A stretch of DNA of 64,000 nucleotides from UBA11591 sp040220895 (GTDB taxonomy: Bacteria > Bacteroidota > Bacteroidia > Flavobacteriales_E > Vicingaceae), in contig JAVJVY010000019.1 in the NCBI GenBank assembly GCA_040220895.1, forward strand, positions 124,001 to 188,000, in the 5' to 3' direction. The notes under the pieces are model-generated. The model ran no database searches, was not told where the DNA came from, and saw only the letters and a program-made list of their open reading frames with translations. This document shows, one piece after another, positions 42,783 to 52,606 of the stretch. The stretch's first letter is position 1, and every line of letters starts with the position of its first letter. Position numbers and translations under genes: made by a program.

Positions 42783-45266
42783 TCACTTCTTAATCAATAC
42801 TTTAAAAGTAATGACTTTTTGATCTTCGGATGTCAAGCGTCCTACATACAGTCCGTTTTGAAGTTCTGTCAAGTTGACTTCAGCCTTTCCTGATTCGCTT
42901 ATATTAGTTGAGATCAGTAATCTTCCACTTAAGTCATAAATCGAAAGGAGCTGCTTACTGGTTGTACGAGAACCTACTATGTATATGATTCCTTTACTCG
43001 GATTTGGAAAAACCAGGAGTTCTTCCGGTTCTTCTACAATAGAGTTGACACCGGTAGCGATACCAATGGAGTAATAAAGAGAATCGACACAGTTAAAATC
43101 ATCGGTTATGAAAACACTGTAATAACCCGGTAATAACCCATTAATGTTTTGTGTGCTTTCTCCATTCGACCAGTCAAAGGTAAAAGGAGGATTTCCCGAC
43201 AACACATCCAGCTTAATTTCTCCATCGGCGTTGTTTTGTCCACTGCATTCCCGAATAGTGGCCTTGGCAAGGATGCTGCAAGAGTCACCCAGACATATTT
43301 CATGACTTGTGTCTGCAGAAATAAAGTTTTTATTATTCACTAAGGTATCCCCGGTACTGAGTGAGATGATGGTGTAATAACCGCCGCCATAACTGCAGCA
43401 AATCCCATCCGAAGCGGCATCTTTTGCTTCAAATGTAAAACAGCCTTCAGGCAAACAGAAAGAGTCATTGAATAATTCACCCCCAGGTTTGGTAGGGTAG
43501 TCCCCTTTGGAATGTAGAATTGTACCTGTTTGGCTTCTTAATTCCCAACTGAATTCATCCCCGTAATCATCGGTTTTTACGATAACTGATACCAGCTGTG
43601 GATTGGCAATATTCGTAAAACCCTGATCTATGGAATTGTTGCTCATCTCGGTGTCGGTTTTACCTGGAATCGAAACTTCTGCTTTTAGTTTAAAGAATCC
43701 ATTCCCTAAAGATGCTGGCTGGCCAGATAGACTGACAATCTCTTGCTTTTGTATGCTGTTTTGGTAAACAATGCGTTGAAGAAATACATTGTTTATGTAA
43801 ACATCCACGTAAATAGAATCGATGGCATTGTTTCCTCGGTTTTTGACCAGGATTTTGGGGGTGAAGCTCCCACTGCCGCAGTTTGTATTAGGTAATTGGA
43901 TGAAACCTAGTAAAGCGGCATCATAGTCCCCGGGAATTTCATTTTTCCACCTTCCTGAAAGTAAACTTGCACCCGTATTATCCGGGTCGAGCCAATATTT
44001 CAATTGCCTCAGACTATCATTATTTTCTTGCCATGAAACAGACAGTTTTCCGTAATAATCTTCACCTTCGGTATTGTTACAAGAGGCTTCACCACCGTGC
44101 AATTGGCCAATGATACGCTTGTTGTGGTCGTAAAGCGGAGATCCAGAGGAGGCATTCTCGGTCGTACCTTTTTCCCAATTTACGACCTTCCAATGGTCAT
44201 CTCCTTGAAAATAATAACCCGATGATTCCGCGTTATCAAGGTCCAGTGATATTTTCTTAACATCTCCTCTGGGGTGGTGTATGCCGGTATTGAATTCAGG
44301 TGTTTCTCCTGTTGAATTCCAGCCTGAAAAAAAGACATTGTAAGGGGCGGGAGGGCTGCTATTCAGTTCCATTAAAAGGAAATCTGATTTCGCATTACGG
44401 GCAAGAATACTTGCACCACTAATAGTATGAAGTGAGTTGCTATCTACCGAAGGATAGCAAACCGGTGATTCGTAATTAAATACGAACAAGTTATTGGTTG
44501 AAACCGGGCAATGATTCGCGGTAAGTAAAAACGGGCGACCGTCTTCCTTGACACTGTTGATCATCGCCCCTGAGCATATGCGACTATTATTTGCTGCCAG
44601 AATCATCACCACCGATTGCTTTTGTCTTTGCCACGCTTGACCTTCGGAACAACTAACATTGATATTACAGGAGCCCGAGCTACCAAAATTTTCGGCACTG
44701 GCGTTTTCCGATTCAAAACTTCGGTATCCATGAATTACGTGAGATAACACCACCTCACTTTTAACATATTCGTTAGGATAGAAAACTTCAATGATCAAGC
44801 TGTCATTGCGGACTATATAAGTTGAAAATCGACCATCGCTCTGGTGTTCCTTGGCTGTAAAATAACCCAGAAGTAAGCGACCCTTGGAATCACGGATACT
44901 AAGTTGCACTCCTTTTGCCAACTTGAATCGATCAAAAAGTAAATTGAGGCTCAGTGCGCTTGCAGAAGTAATACCCAAACGGCGAACATATCCCCCTTGT
45001 TCTAACTTTGATTTGAGAGCAACTTCTTCGAAAACCTTATTGACCAAGATTGCTGCACCGAAACGATAAGGAATGTTCTTGTCCTGATCGGTTTCAAGAT
45101 CTTCAGCTACTAATTTATCAATATCAGGTGCAGGTGCTGAAATGTAATGTGCCCTATCCAATGGTTCAAGCCCAGACCTGTTGTAGGGTAAAACTCCATC
45201 TTGGCCGAAGGCAAATTGGACCAGAGCAAAAAAACTACAAATGAACAGCGTTCGGGACAGCATCAT
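42783..45266 (-). CDS. Secreted trypsin-like (lysyl endopeptidase-type) protease with T9SS type A sorting domain
   Basis: An 827-residue secreted serine protease. After the signal peptide (MMLSRTLFICSFFALVQFAFGQ) and a prodomain of about 190 residues comes a trypsin-fold domain of the lysyl-endopeptidase type: PFLLTANHC with the catalytic histidine, KSDFLLMEL with the aspartate, and ENASSGSPLYD with the nucleophilic serine. After a beta linker and a cysteine-rich segment (FCLPEGCFTFEAKDAASDGICCSYGGG), the C-terminus LLVFPNPSKGIIYI ... LQNGLYVGRL ... KVLIKK is a type A T9SS sorting domain. All three catalytic residues are present, so it should be an active surface or secreted protease. Confidence 0.9.
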   Translation of the reverse strand: MMLSRTLFICSFFALVQFAFGQDGVLPYNRSGLEPLDRAHYISAPAPDIDKLVAEDLETDQDKNIPYRFGAAILVNKVFEEVALKSKLEQGGYVRRLGITSASALSLNLLFDRFKLAKGVQLSIRDSKGRLLLGYFTAKEHQSDGRFSTYIVRNDSLIIEVFYPNEYVKSEVVLSHVIHGYRSFESENASAENFGSSGSCNINVSCSEGQAWQRQKQSVVMILAANNSRICSGAMINSVKEDGRPFLLTANHCPVSTNNLFVFNYESPVCYPSVDSNSLHTISGASILARNAKSDFLLMELNSSPPAPYNVFFSGWNSTGETPEFNTGIHHPRGDVKKISLDLDNAESSGYYFQGDDHWKVVNWEKGTTENASSGSPLYDHNKRIIGQLHGGEASCNNTEGEDYYGKLSVSWQENNDSLRQLKYWLDPDNTGASLLSGRWKNEIPGDYDAALLGFIQLPNTNCGSGSFTPKILVKNRGNNAIDSIYVDVYINNVFLQRIVYQNSIQKQEIVSLSGQPASLGNGFFKLKAEVSIPGKTDTEMSNNSIDQGFTNIANPQLVSVIVKTDDYGDEFSWELRSQTGTILHSKGDYPTKPGGELFNDSFCLPEGCFTFEAKDAASDGICCSYGGGYYTIISLSTGDTLVNNKNFISADTSHEICLGDSCSILAKATIRECSGQNNADGEIKLDVLSGNPPFTFDWSNGESTQNINGLLPGYYSVFITDDFNCVDSLYYSIGIATGVNSIVEEPEELLVFPNPSKGIIYIVGSRTTSKQLLSIYDLSGRLLISTNISESGKAEVNLTELQNGLYVGRLTSEDQKVITFKVLIKK

Positions 45267-45309
45267 TTAAAGTTAGGTAATTAGGACGTAGCTCGGGACA
45301 GAAAAGTTG

Positions 45310-46431
45310 CTAGGCATTATTTAGCATGACCGGCATAACGAGCATCAAAATCTCTTCGGCTTCGTCCTTGACACATGGTTTCAAAATACCGGCCCTGTTT
45401 GGTTCAGAAAGCTCAAGAAAGATTTCTTCGGTATTCAGATTACTGAGCATTTCAATTAGAAAAACTGCATTAAAACCGATTTCGATATCCTCTCCTTCGT
45501 ATTGGCAGGTCAGGCGCTCATTTGCCTCATTCGCAAAATCAAGATCTTCGGCAGAAATCTGGAGCTCGCTCCCTGTAATCTTCAATCGAACCTGATGTGT
45601 GGTTTTACTTGAAAAAATTGAAACGCGTTTGACCGAATTTAGAAGAACAACGCGATCAATGGTCAATTTGTTTGGGTTTTGCTTTGGTATTACCGCTTCG
45701 TAATTGGGATATTTTCCATCAATCAAGCGGCACACTAGAACGGCCTCTTTCAACGAAAACCGCGCATTGGTCTCATTAAATTCAACAGAAATATCGTCTT
45801 TGTTTCCACTGAGTAATCCTTTTAGCAGGTTTAGCGGCTTTTTAGGCATAATAAAGGATGCGCTTTTTTCTGATTTGGAATCGTACCGGTGATACTTCAC
45901 CAATTTATGAGCATCTGTAGCAACGAACGTCGTGCCTTCGCCATCGAGTTGAAAGAACACACCTGACATCACTGGTCTTAATTCATCATTGCCTGTGGCA
46001 AATACAGTTTTTGCGATGGCCTCTGCCAACGAAGTGCCGTTTATTTCAACATTTACCGGCTTCTCTACTTCTGGTGTTTTTGGAAATTCAGTTGCGGGGT
46101 GGCCCGTCAACTTGTATTTACCCTGTTCTGAGGTAATTTCAATGCTTTGATTTTCCCTGTCGATGGTGAACGTGAGTGGATTTTCGGGAAAGCTTTTAAG
46201 TATATCGAGCAATAATTTGGCTGGAATTGCAATCTCACCTTCTTCCTTGGACTCAACCTTCATTTGCGTCGTCATGGTTGTTTCCAGATCAGATGCCGTT
46301 ATCTTCAGGGAGTTTTGATCTACTTCAAAAAGGAAATCATCTAGAATCGGCAGCGTATTTGAAGTGTTTAATACTCCTGAGATAAGCTGTAGATGCTTTA
46401 GAATAGATGCACTGGAAACAATAAATTTCAT
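45310..46431 (-). CDS. dnaN: DNA polymerase III subunit beta (sliding clamp)
   Basis: The sliding clamp that tethers DNA polymerases to DNA. The 373-residue chain has the three clamp subdomains; recognisable pieces are MKFIVSSASILKHLQLISGVL at the start, ILDIL..FPE, FATGNDELRPVMSGVFFQ in the middle with ATDAHKL, and the C-terminal LMPVML. Length is normal. dnaN is not with dnaA here, as usual in Bacteroidota. It lies 61 bases downstream of the DUF4340 gene on the same strand but has its own promoter-like element. Confidence 0.97.
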   Translation of the reverse strand: MKFIVSSASILKHLQLISGVLNTSNTLPILDDFLFEVDQNSLKITASDLETTMTTQMKVESKEEGEIAIPAKLLLDILKSFPENPLTFTIDRENQSIEITSEQGKYKLTGHPATEFPKTPEVEKPVNVEINGTSLAEAIAKTVFATGNDELRPVMSGVFFQLDGEGTTFVATDAHKLVKYHRYDSKSEKSASFIMPKKPLNLLKGLLSGNKDDISVEFNETNARFSLKEAVLVCRLIDGKYPNYEAVIPKQNPNKLTIDRVVLLNSVKRVSIFSSKTTHQVRLKITGSELQISAEDLDFANEANERLTCQYEGEDIEIGFNAVFLIEMLSNLNTEEIFLELSEPNRAGILKPCVKDEAEEILMLVMPVMLNNA

Positions 46432-46450
46432 GGACTTCTAGGTTGATGAA

Positions 46451-46458
46451 CAAAAATA
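46451..46458 (-). promoter_or_regulatory. -7 element of the dnaN promoter (TATTTTTG)
   Basis: On the minus strand this is TATTTTTG, matching TAnnTTTG, 19 bases ahead of the dnaN start. No TTTG is at the usual upstream spacing. Confidence 0.35.
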
Positions 46459-46492
46459 ATTTATTTGAATTTTGAATGAGGCTTGCGACCCA

Positions 46493-47524
46493 TTAATTTT
46501 CAACATTCTCCGACATTTGGAAGTCTTGAGGATAGGCCATCAACTGATCAACCGTAGGCCACTGCATAATCACAAAATCCTCTCGATTGATCCAGCCGTA
46601 TAAGCGGTCAATGTTATATTCGTAAGGTTCTCCAGTCAATTCATTGATGGTGCCGTCAGTGATGGGTTTATAAAAAGTCTCCAATGTAACCTTTTCACCG
46701 TCGGTGTTTGTAACAATAAACGTGTGCAACGGGGGAGTTTGCTGCACGGAATCGATAGATTCTAAGGGCGTTTCTCTGTCGACAAATTCGAAATGCACTG
46801 ACGAGTAATTATCGAGATAGGAATCAACGGCATTGGCGTCCAATGACTGTGTTTTTTCTTTTGATCCGATAACCTCAAGAACAAAGGAATCATCGACATT
46901 TCTAGTGAGAATAAAGGAATTTTCTGGTTTCTCCAGGTACCTGACCTCAATCGAGGCAATAGCATCGGGTTCGAACTCAAATATTCCGCGATGTCGCCAA
47001 AGATCTTCATCGGTGAAAAAGCGTGTACTCAGGTACCCAAAGAAACCCGGTACATGAGTTACATATGGGACAGTCGACTTTTCACCATTAATCTCGAGTA
47101 ACATGTTGGTTCCGTAATGGGATTTGGTGGCATGGCCAACGTAATAAACCTTTTCAGGCTTTGCATCGCCTGTGTAAATTTCGACCTTGGTTGACTTCAC
47201 CGCAAGCTCCCTGATGACGGTATTGAGTGCAGACTTGGGCACAGGCTCCCTGACATCAATGCGTTTAAATGTTTTCATAAGTACATTGATGCCGTCCTGA
47301 CGCGCCTTGAATCGACCGTTGACTTTCCATGATCTGTCGTTTTGTTTTTCCAGAAGTGCCGTATTTCCTTTGTCATCGGCAATAAAGATCTTTGTTATCT
47401 GAGATGTATCCTGGATTGCAAAATCGCTGAATTCCCTGTTAAGAGTAGAAGCGTTGTTAGAAAAGTAAAAATATACTGCGATGACGAGCAATACAGCCAG
47501 TATTACGAGGTAAAACCTTTTCAT
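46493..47524 (-). CDS. DUF4340 domain-containing membrane-anchored protein
   Basis: A 343-residue protein with one N-terminal membrane helix (MKRFYLVILAVLLVIAVYFYF) and an extracytoplasmic beta-rich region containing repeated DUF4340-like strands (SFILTRNVDDSFVLEVIGS). ATG at 47524 begins the helix; the longer open frame overlaps gldG and is not used. DUF4340 genes follow gldF/gldG-type ABC export genes in many bacteria, including this window, so it is probably an accessory of the GldFG membrane complex. It starts 4 bases after gldG. Confidence 0.85.
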   Translation of the reverse strand: MKRFYLVILAVLLVIAVYFYFSNNASTLNREFSDFAIQDTSQITKIFIADDKGNTALLEKQNDRSWKVNGRFKARQDGINVLMKTFKRIDVREPVPKSALNTVIRELAVKSTKVEIYTGDAKPEKVYYVGHATKSHYGTNMLLEINGEKSTVPYVTHVPGFFGYLSTRFFTDEDLWRHRGIFEFEPDAIASIEVRYLEKPENSFILTRNVDDSFVLEVIGSKEKTQSLDANAVDSYLDNYSSVHFEFVDRETPLESIDSVQQTPPLHTFIVTNTDGEKVTLETFYKPITDGTINELTGEPYEYNIDRLYGWINREDFVIMQWPTVDQLMAYPQDFQMSENVEN

Positions 47525-47528
47525 TTGA

Positions 47529-49268
47529 TCATGTGTATTTCTTCTTTCGATAATAATTGAACGCAAGAGCAAAAAGCAGGACAAGGGCCACCGGTGCCAC
47601 CATATTGAACAACTGATAAGCCGTTCTTTCTGAAACTACCTTGGTCTGATCAAGCAGTCTGATCTTGATGCTTCTGGACCTGGAAGCCATTAATTCCTCT
47701 TCCCCACACAGGTAATTAATGGCATTGATGATAAAGTCCTTGTTGCCGTATTCTTGCCCGGTGTAACGGTCAACTCCAAGGGGTAGCACCTGTCCATCGT
47801 TTCTGACGTGATTTTTAATTATGTCGCCGTCGGCGATCACAATCATCTTAGCCAGTTTCCCTGTTTCTTTAAACTGGATTTCTTTTCCCGACATAAAACG
47901 CTCGGTCAACCTTCCGCGAAAAACTGAATTGAATTTCCCCTCGATCAGAACGGCCGTTGGCAGATTAGATTTATTGTACTGTTCCTTTTGAGGTTCCAGG
48001 CGCGTAATCCCCAAACTGATTCTAACCGGAGAATAAGCCAATTTAGTATAGGGTGATGTGTGCAGCAATACTTGTTTTTTAAGAGAATCATTACCCACAA
48101 AGTCTATGGTACTGGTGAATTCACCTTTGATCACGTTCAGGTTTTTCGTGATCGAATTACCGGGTGAGGGATTAAGTAAAGGAAAATAATACCAGGGAAA
48201 AAGTTCATACCTGGGCTGATTTCCGAGCATTCCTACGGGAAGTGGGATCATGGCCGATTGAACGTCCATCACCAAATCACTGTTCAATCGAACTCCGTAA
48301 GTAAAGAGCTGGTCATCAAGGTTAAGGTTTTGAGCAACACCCATGGTGAGATCTGCTCTGGTCAGGCTATCCATTTCAGCCATTATTGGGTCTATCAACC
48401 AGAGCACCGAACCACCATTCATAATGTATTGATCTATGACGAATTTGTCTTTTTCACTAAAGGCAGAATCAGGTTTGGCGATGACGATGGCGGCGTATTT
48501 GTTCTTGACTACAATCCGGCCATTCAGCTCTTCTCGACTGGTCAGGCTGTGAATTTTTTGATCCAGCCTTACGCGTTCAAGGCTGTAAAATTCACTGAGC
48601 GTTGCGGCTATATCTGCCGTTTGATACGTGTCCAATTCACCGTGACCAATGATGAAGCCAATGCGCGGTTTTTCGGGCTTGGTAAGTTTTAAAATTGAAC
48701 TACTTAATGCGTATTCCAGGTTTTCTATTGAGGAATTCAATACTTCTTCTGGACTGGAACCTAGCTTATTTTTCAAAAGATCAAGAGGCACTTCACGATC
48801 TTTGTAGGAGACAATGGCGCCGGGCCAAATGATTTTTTTTGAAAGACCGTCGTCGTCCTGAATTTCAAGGTCGGTTGGTCGTAGGCCTTGCTTGAACAAC
48901 TGTCGGTAAATTTCATCTCGCTCTTCCTGATCGCTGCTTTTTGAAGGATTGATGAATTCATAAGCTATATTCCCTCCTTTACTGTATGCCCGGAATTCAT
49001 TAAGCATTTCCAGGGTTTCGCGCCTGAGCCTTTTAAATCCTGCAGGAAATTCACCTTCCAGGTATACTTTGAAAAAAATGATATCATCGAGTTCCTCGAC
49101 CAATTTTTTCGTCGGTTCTGAAAGACTATATCTTTTTTCTGCCGTAAGGTCGAGTCTGAAGAATACAAAACTCCCTATATAATTGAAAAGTAAAAGAATG
49201 GCAATACCCGCGATGAGCTTGGTCATGTCGGCTTTTTTTCGCTCGATGCCCGCTGCTTTTTTTACCAT
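47529..49268 (-). CDS. gldG: Gliding-motility ABC transporter component GldG
   Basis: GldG is the auxiliary extracytoplasmic subunit of the GldAFG ABC complex required for gliding in flavobacteria. The 579-residue chain has an N-terminal membrane helix (MTKLIAGIAILLLFNYIGSFVFF), the family start FRLDLTAEKRYSLSEPTK, an ABC-type uncharacterised domain (GldG/DUF4350-like) including VLWLIDPIMAEMDSL, and a C-terminal helix (LFNMVAPVALVLLFALAFNYY). The start overlaps the gldF end by 7 bases, so the two are translated together. The ATPase gldA is not adjacent. Confidence 0.93.
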   Translation of the reverse strand: MVKKAAGIERKKADMTKLIAGIAILLLFNYIGSFVFFRLDLTAEKRYSLSEPTKKLVEELDDIIFFKVYLEGEFPAGFKRLRRETLEMLNEFRAYSKGGNIAYEFINPSKSSDQEERDEIYRQLFKQGLRPTDLEIQDDDGLSKKIIWPGAIVSYKDREVPLDLLKNKLGSSPEEVLNSSIENLEYALSSSILKLTKPEKPRIGFIIGHGELDTYQTADIAATLSEFYSLERVRLDQKIHSLTSREELNGRIVVKNKYAAIVIAKPDSAFSEKDKFVIDQYIMNGGSVLWLIDPIMAEMDSLTRADLTMGVAQNLNLDDQLFTYGVRLNSDLVMDVQSAMIPLPVGMLGNQPRYELFPWYYFPLLNPSPGNSITKNLNVIKGEFTSTIDFVGNDSLKKQVLLHTSPYTKLAYSPVRISLGITRLEPQKEQYNKSNLPTAVLIEGKFNSVFRGRLTERFMSGKEIQFKETGKLAKMIVIADGDIIKNHVRNDGQVLPLGVDRYTGQEYGNKDFIINAINYLCGEEELMASRSRSIKIRLLDQTKVVSERTAYQLFNMVAPVALVLLFALAFNYYRKKKYT

Positions 49269-49993
49269 TTTCTACTGCTTAACTTTGTTTGAGTAAGTAG
49301 AATGAAAAATCCGATCAAGGCAATGAAATAAATCAAATCCCTACTGTCTATGACCCCTCTGCTAAGTGATAAGTAATGTTCATTGATACCAAGTTTTAGA
49401 ACAAATCCATCAATCCCTTTCAGGAATTCGAGGCCCGCAATTGAATCAAAACCGACAAAGAAGAAAAAGCAAAGAAACACGCCGAGTATAAATGAAATAA
49501 TCTGGTTGTCGGTGACGGAAGAAGCGAAAATACCAATGGCCACATAGGCCGCTCCCAGCAGAAGTAAACCTATGTAGCTCCCCCAGGTCGCTCCCAGGTC
49601 TAGATTGCCGATAGGGTTGCCCAATTGGTAGACCGAATAGACATAAATTGTTGCCGGAAGCAACGAAAATAAGACCAGCACAAGGCCGGCCAAAAATTTT
49701 GATAAAATGATCTGAATTTCGCTAAGGGGCTTAGTGATCAGTAATTCGAGGGTTCCTTGTTTTCGCTCATCTGCAAAAGACCGCATAGTGATGGCAGGAA
49801 TCAGAAATAAAAACACCCACGGGGCGATGAAGAAGAAAGCATTCAAATTACTGTATCCCGAATCAAGAATGTTGGATTCCCCTGGAAACACCCAAATAAA
49901 AAGTCCAAGAGAACTTAGGAAGACGATGATGACGAGATAGCCTATCAGCGAACCTAGAAAAGAGTTAATTTCTTTTATGAGGAGTGAGCGCAT
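49262..49993 (-). CDS. gldF: Gliding-motility ABC transporter permease GldF
   Basis: Inner-membrane permease of the GldAFG complex, ABC-2 type. The 243-residue chain has about six hydrophobic helices and the ABC-2 signature TMRSFADERKQGTLELLITKPLSEIQIILSK in the loop after helix 2. It is the first gene of a minus-strand group gldF-gldG-DUF4340, diverging from lysC. Length fits the GldF family. Confidence 0.92.
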   Translation of the reverse strand: MRSLLIKEINSFLGSLIGYLVIIVFLSSLGLFIWVFPGESNILDSGYSNLNAFFFIAPWVFLFLIPAITMRSFADERKQGTLELLITKPLSEIQIILSKFLAGLVLVLFSLLPATIYVYSVYQLGNPIGNLDLGATWGSYIGLLLLGAAYVAIGIFASSVTDNQIISFILGVFLCFFFFVGFDSIAGLEFLKGIDGFVLKLGINEHYLSLSRGVIDSRDLIYFIALIGFFILLTQTKLSSRKW

Positions 49994-50013
49994 GAAATTT
50001 CTTTGACTGCCAG

Positions 50014-50021
50014 CAAAAATA
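50014..50021 (-). promoter_or_regulatory. -7 element of the gldF promoter (TATTTTTG)
   Basis: On the minus strand TATTTTTG matches TAnnTTTG, 20 bases ahead of the gldF start. It lies in the 147-base divergent region shared with lysC. No TTTG at the usual spacing. Confidence 0.4.
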
Positions 50022-50115
50022 GCATTTTAAGCGGCTGGATTGAGTCCAATTGATAAGCGGTTGACCCCTTCGTTTTTCCATATCATTGTTCCACGTGTTT
50101 TTAGGATCAAATCAA

Positions 50116-50123
50116 TAACTTTG
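50116..50123 (+). promoter_or_regulatory. -7 element of the lysC promoter (TAACTTTG)
   Basis: TAACTTTG matches TAnnTTTG exactly and ends 17 bases before the lysC start. The leader would be too short for a lysine riboswitch, and none is seen upstream. Confidence 0.45.
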
Positions 50124-50140
50124 CCGTCCAATTTCCCGTC

Positions 50141-51457
50141 ATGTTAATTATGAAGTTTGGTGGTACTTCAGTAGGAAGTCCTGCCAGAATAAAAGAAGTA
50201 GGTAAACTGATAGCCAATGATCAGAAGAAGATCGTTGTTCTTTCCGCCATGTCGGGCGCGACAAATGACCTGCTTGAAATTGCCAAAGACTTATATGTCA
50301 AGAACCACCTGGAGGCCAATCGCAAAATCGATCAGTTGGAGATGGGATACAAGAAGGTTGTGTCCGAACTCTATGATTCAAAGCAGTTCAAGGAAAAAGC
50401 AATGGAAATGGTCGAACTCCATTTCAATCGATTGAGAGCTTATACTCAAGACCTTTTCACCATTTACGAAGAACGCGCCGTTTTGGCTCTGGGCGAACTG
50501 ATCTCCACTGCACTTTTGCATTACCATTTATTGGAGAAAGGCATTGACAATGCGCTGCTACCCGCGTTAAATTTTATGCGTATTGATAAAGAAGGGGAAC
50601 CGGATGAATATTACATCCGACAAAATCTTGAACGTGAGATGGGTACTGAGAAAAATTCACAATTATATATAACCCAAGGCTTTATTTGTCGGAACGCCTA
50701 CGGTGAGATAGATAATCTAAAACGCGGCGGCAGTGACTATACAGCATCGATCATTGGTGCTATTCTCGATGCAAGCGAGATCCAGATCTGGACCGACATC
50801 GATGGCTTTCACAATAATGACCCAAGGATTGTCACTGAGACCAGTGCCATAGCGCGTCTTTCCTTCGAAGAAGCTGCTGAACTAGCCTATTTTGGTGCCA
50901 AAATACTACACCCATCTAGTGTTCGTCCTGCACGGGAAAAGAACATTCCTGTTCGCTTAAAAAATACTTTGAACCCAAAAGCGCAAGGGACGCTGCTAAC
51001 TTCTGAAGAAACCGGCTATGGCATTAAGGCTATTGCCGCCAAAGACGGAATTACGGCGATCAAGATCAAATCCGGCCGCATGTTGCTGGCCTATGGTTTC
51101 ATGAGAAAGGTCTTTGAGATTTTTGAGACCTATAAAACATCGATTGACCTGATTACCACTTCTGAGGTAACCGTCTCTTTGACCATTGAAGATACCACTC
51201 ACTTGGACGAAATTGTTGCAGATCTCAGTAAATACGGTAGTGTTGAATTGGATTCCGATCAGACCATTATATGTGTAGTCGGGAATTTTATTTCTGATAG
51301 TACGGGCTATGCTTTAAAGATCTTTGATTCTCTCAAGGAAATTCCCATTCGCATGATTTCTTATGGCGGAAGCCGTCATAATATTTCGATACTTGTAGAT
51401 TCCACCTACAAGACTGAGGCGCTCAAATCCATGCATCAATCTCTTTTTGAGACGTGA
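50141..51457 (+). CDS. lysC: Aspartate kinase
   Basis: Phosphorylates aspartate, the first step toward lysine, diaminopimelate, threonine and methionine. The 438-residue chain starts with the family signature MKFGGTSVG (after MLI), has TQGFICRNAYGEIDNLKRGGSDYTA in the kinase domain, and ACT-like regulatory domains in the last 140 residues (ITAIKIKSGRML, TIICVVGNF). The ACT domains imply feedback control by lysine or threonine. It overlaps lysA by 4 bases (GTGA). Confidence 0.95.
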   Translation: MLIMKFGGTSVGSPARIKEVGKLIANDQKKIVVLSAMSGATNDLLEIAKDLYVKNHLEANRKIDQLEMGYKKVVSELYDSKQFKEKAMEMVELHFNRLRAYTQDLFTIYEERAVLALGELISTALLHYHLLEKGIDNALLPALNFMRIDKEGEPDEYYIRQNLEREMGTEKNSQLYITQGFICRNAYGEIDNLKRGGSDYTASIIGAILDASEIQIWTDIDGFHNNDPRIVTETSAIARLSFEEAAELAYFGAKILHPSSVRPAREKNIPVRLKNTLNPKAQGTLLTSEETGYGIKAIAAKDGITAIKIKSGRMLLAYGFMRKVFEIFETYKTSIDLITTSEVTVSLTIEDTTHLDEIVADLSKYGSVELDSDQTIICVVGNFISDSTGYALKIFDSLKEIPIRMISYGGSRHNISILVDSTYKTEALKSMHQSLFET

Positions 51458-52596
51458 AGAAAGTAGAAGAACAAGGCCGAATTACGCCTTATTATATTTA
51501 TGATCTCAGTCTTCTAGGTCACACCCTAGATAAGTTGAAAACAGCTTCTGAGCCATATGGATTCAAGGTGCACTACGCTTTGAAGGCTAATAGCAATCCG
51601 GAAATTCTAAGGCTCATCAGTGAATCCGGACTTGGTGCTGATTGTGTCAGTGGCAACGAGGTACTTCGCGCCATTGAGTCTGGATTTCCATCTGATTCTA
51701 TTGCTTTCGCCGGTGTAGGTAAATCAGACGCCGAAATAACGATTGGACTTCAGAACGATATTTTCACCTTTAACGTTGAATCAACCCAAGAGATCAGGGT
51801 AATCGATGATCTGGCAGGTAAAATGGGAAAGACGGCAGGTATTGCCCTGCGCATCAATCCAAACGTCAACGCAAAAACACATCATTACATCACCACGGGT
51901 CTGGAAGAAAATAAATTTGGCATTAATTCCTGGGAATTTGTCGAAGTCCTTTCTCTCCTGCAGAAGTCGAAAAATATTGAATTAAAGGGCCTTCATTTTC
52001 ATATCGGTTCTCAAATTACGGAGCTTTCTGTCTTTAAGGGTTTGTGCCTGAGGGTAAATGAAATCCAGCAGTTTTTCATTGATCATCATATTATCCCGGG
52101 TCATTTGAATGTAGGTGGTGGACTTGGAGTCGAATACGAGCAGCCCGATATTGCCTTGATCCCTGATTTTAAAGCATTTTTCAAGGTATTCCATGAACAT
52201 TTGGAACTTCAACCCCAGCAGCAAGTGCATTTTGAATTGGGAAGGGCCATAGTTGCCCAGAGCGGCAGTTTGGTAACAAAAGTTCTTTTTGTGAAAAAAG
52301 GGATCAATGTGAACTTTGCGATCGTTGATGCCGGAATGACAGAGTTAATACGCCCTGCTTTGTATCAATCGTTTCACAAAATAGAAAAAATCGGCAGTGA
52401 ATCTGAGAAGGGTCAAACGGTGTACGATGTTGTTGGTCCAATTTGCGAATCGTCAGATTGTTTTGCCAAGCGGATCTTACTTCCTGAATTAAATAGGGGG
52501 GACTTACTTGTAATTAGAACAACCGGTGCTTATGGGGAGGTTATGAGTTCCAATTATAATTTACGTACCAAGGCACTGGCCTACTACACTTCTTAA
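51454..52596 (+). CDS. lysA: Diaminopimelate decarboxylase
   Basis: A PLP enzyme that makes L-lysine from meso-diaminopimelate. The 380-residue chain has the PLP lysine K44 in HYALKANSNPEIL, HFHIGSQITEL, GGGLGVEYEQP, ELGRAIVAQSG, and GPICESSDCFAK with the active-site cysteine of the dimer partner. The start is GTG at 51454, overlapping the lysC stop; the gene pair forms a lysine/cell-wall precursor unit. Confidence 0.94.
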   Translation: MKKVEEQGRITPYYIYDLSLLGHTLDKLKTASEPYGFKVHYALKANSNPEILRLISESGLGADCVSGNEVLRAIESGFPSDSIAFAGVGKSDAEITIGLQNDIFTFNVESTQEIRVIDDLAGKMGKTAGIALRINPNVNAKTHHYITTGLEENKFGINSWEFVEVLSLLQKSKNIELKGLHFHIGSQITELSVFKGLCLRVNEIQQFFIDHHIIPGHLNVGGGLGVEYEQPDIALIPDFKAFFKVFHEHLELQPQQQVHFELGRAIVAQSGSLVTKVLFVKKGINVNFAIVDAGMTELIRPALYQSFHKIEKIGSESEKGQTVYDVVGPICESSDCFAKRILLPELNRGDLLVIRTTGAYGEVMSSNYNLRTKALAYYTS

Positions 52597-52606
52597 ATTG
52601 AATATT

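Noticed and set aside
49994..50140. Lysine riboswitch before lysC
   Set aside because: The promoter element sits at 50116, leaving about 15 leader bases, and no aptamer-like structure is visible.
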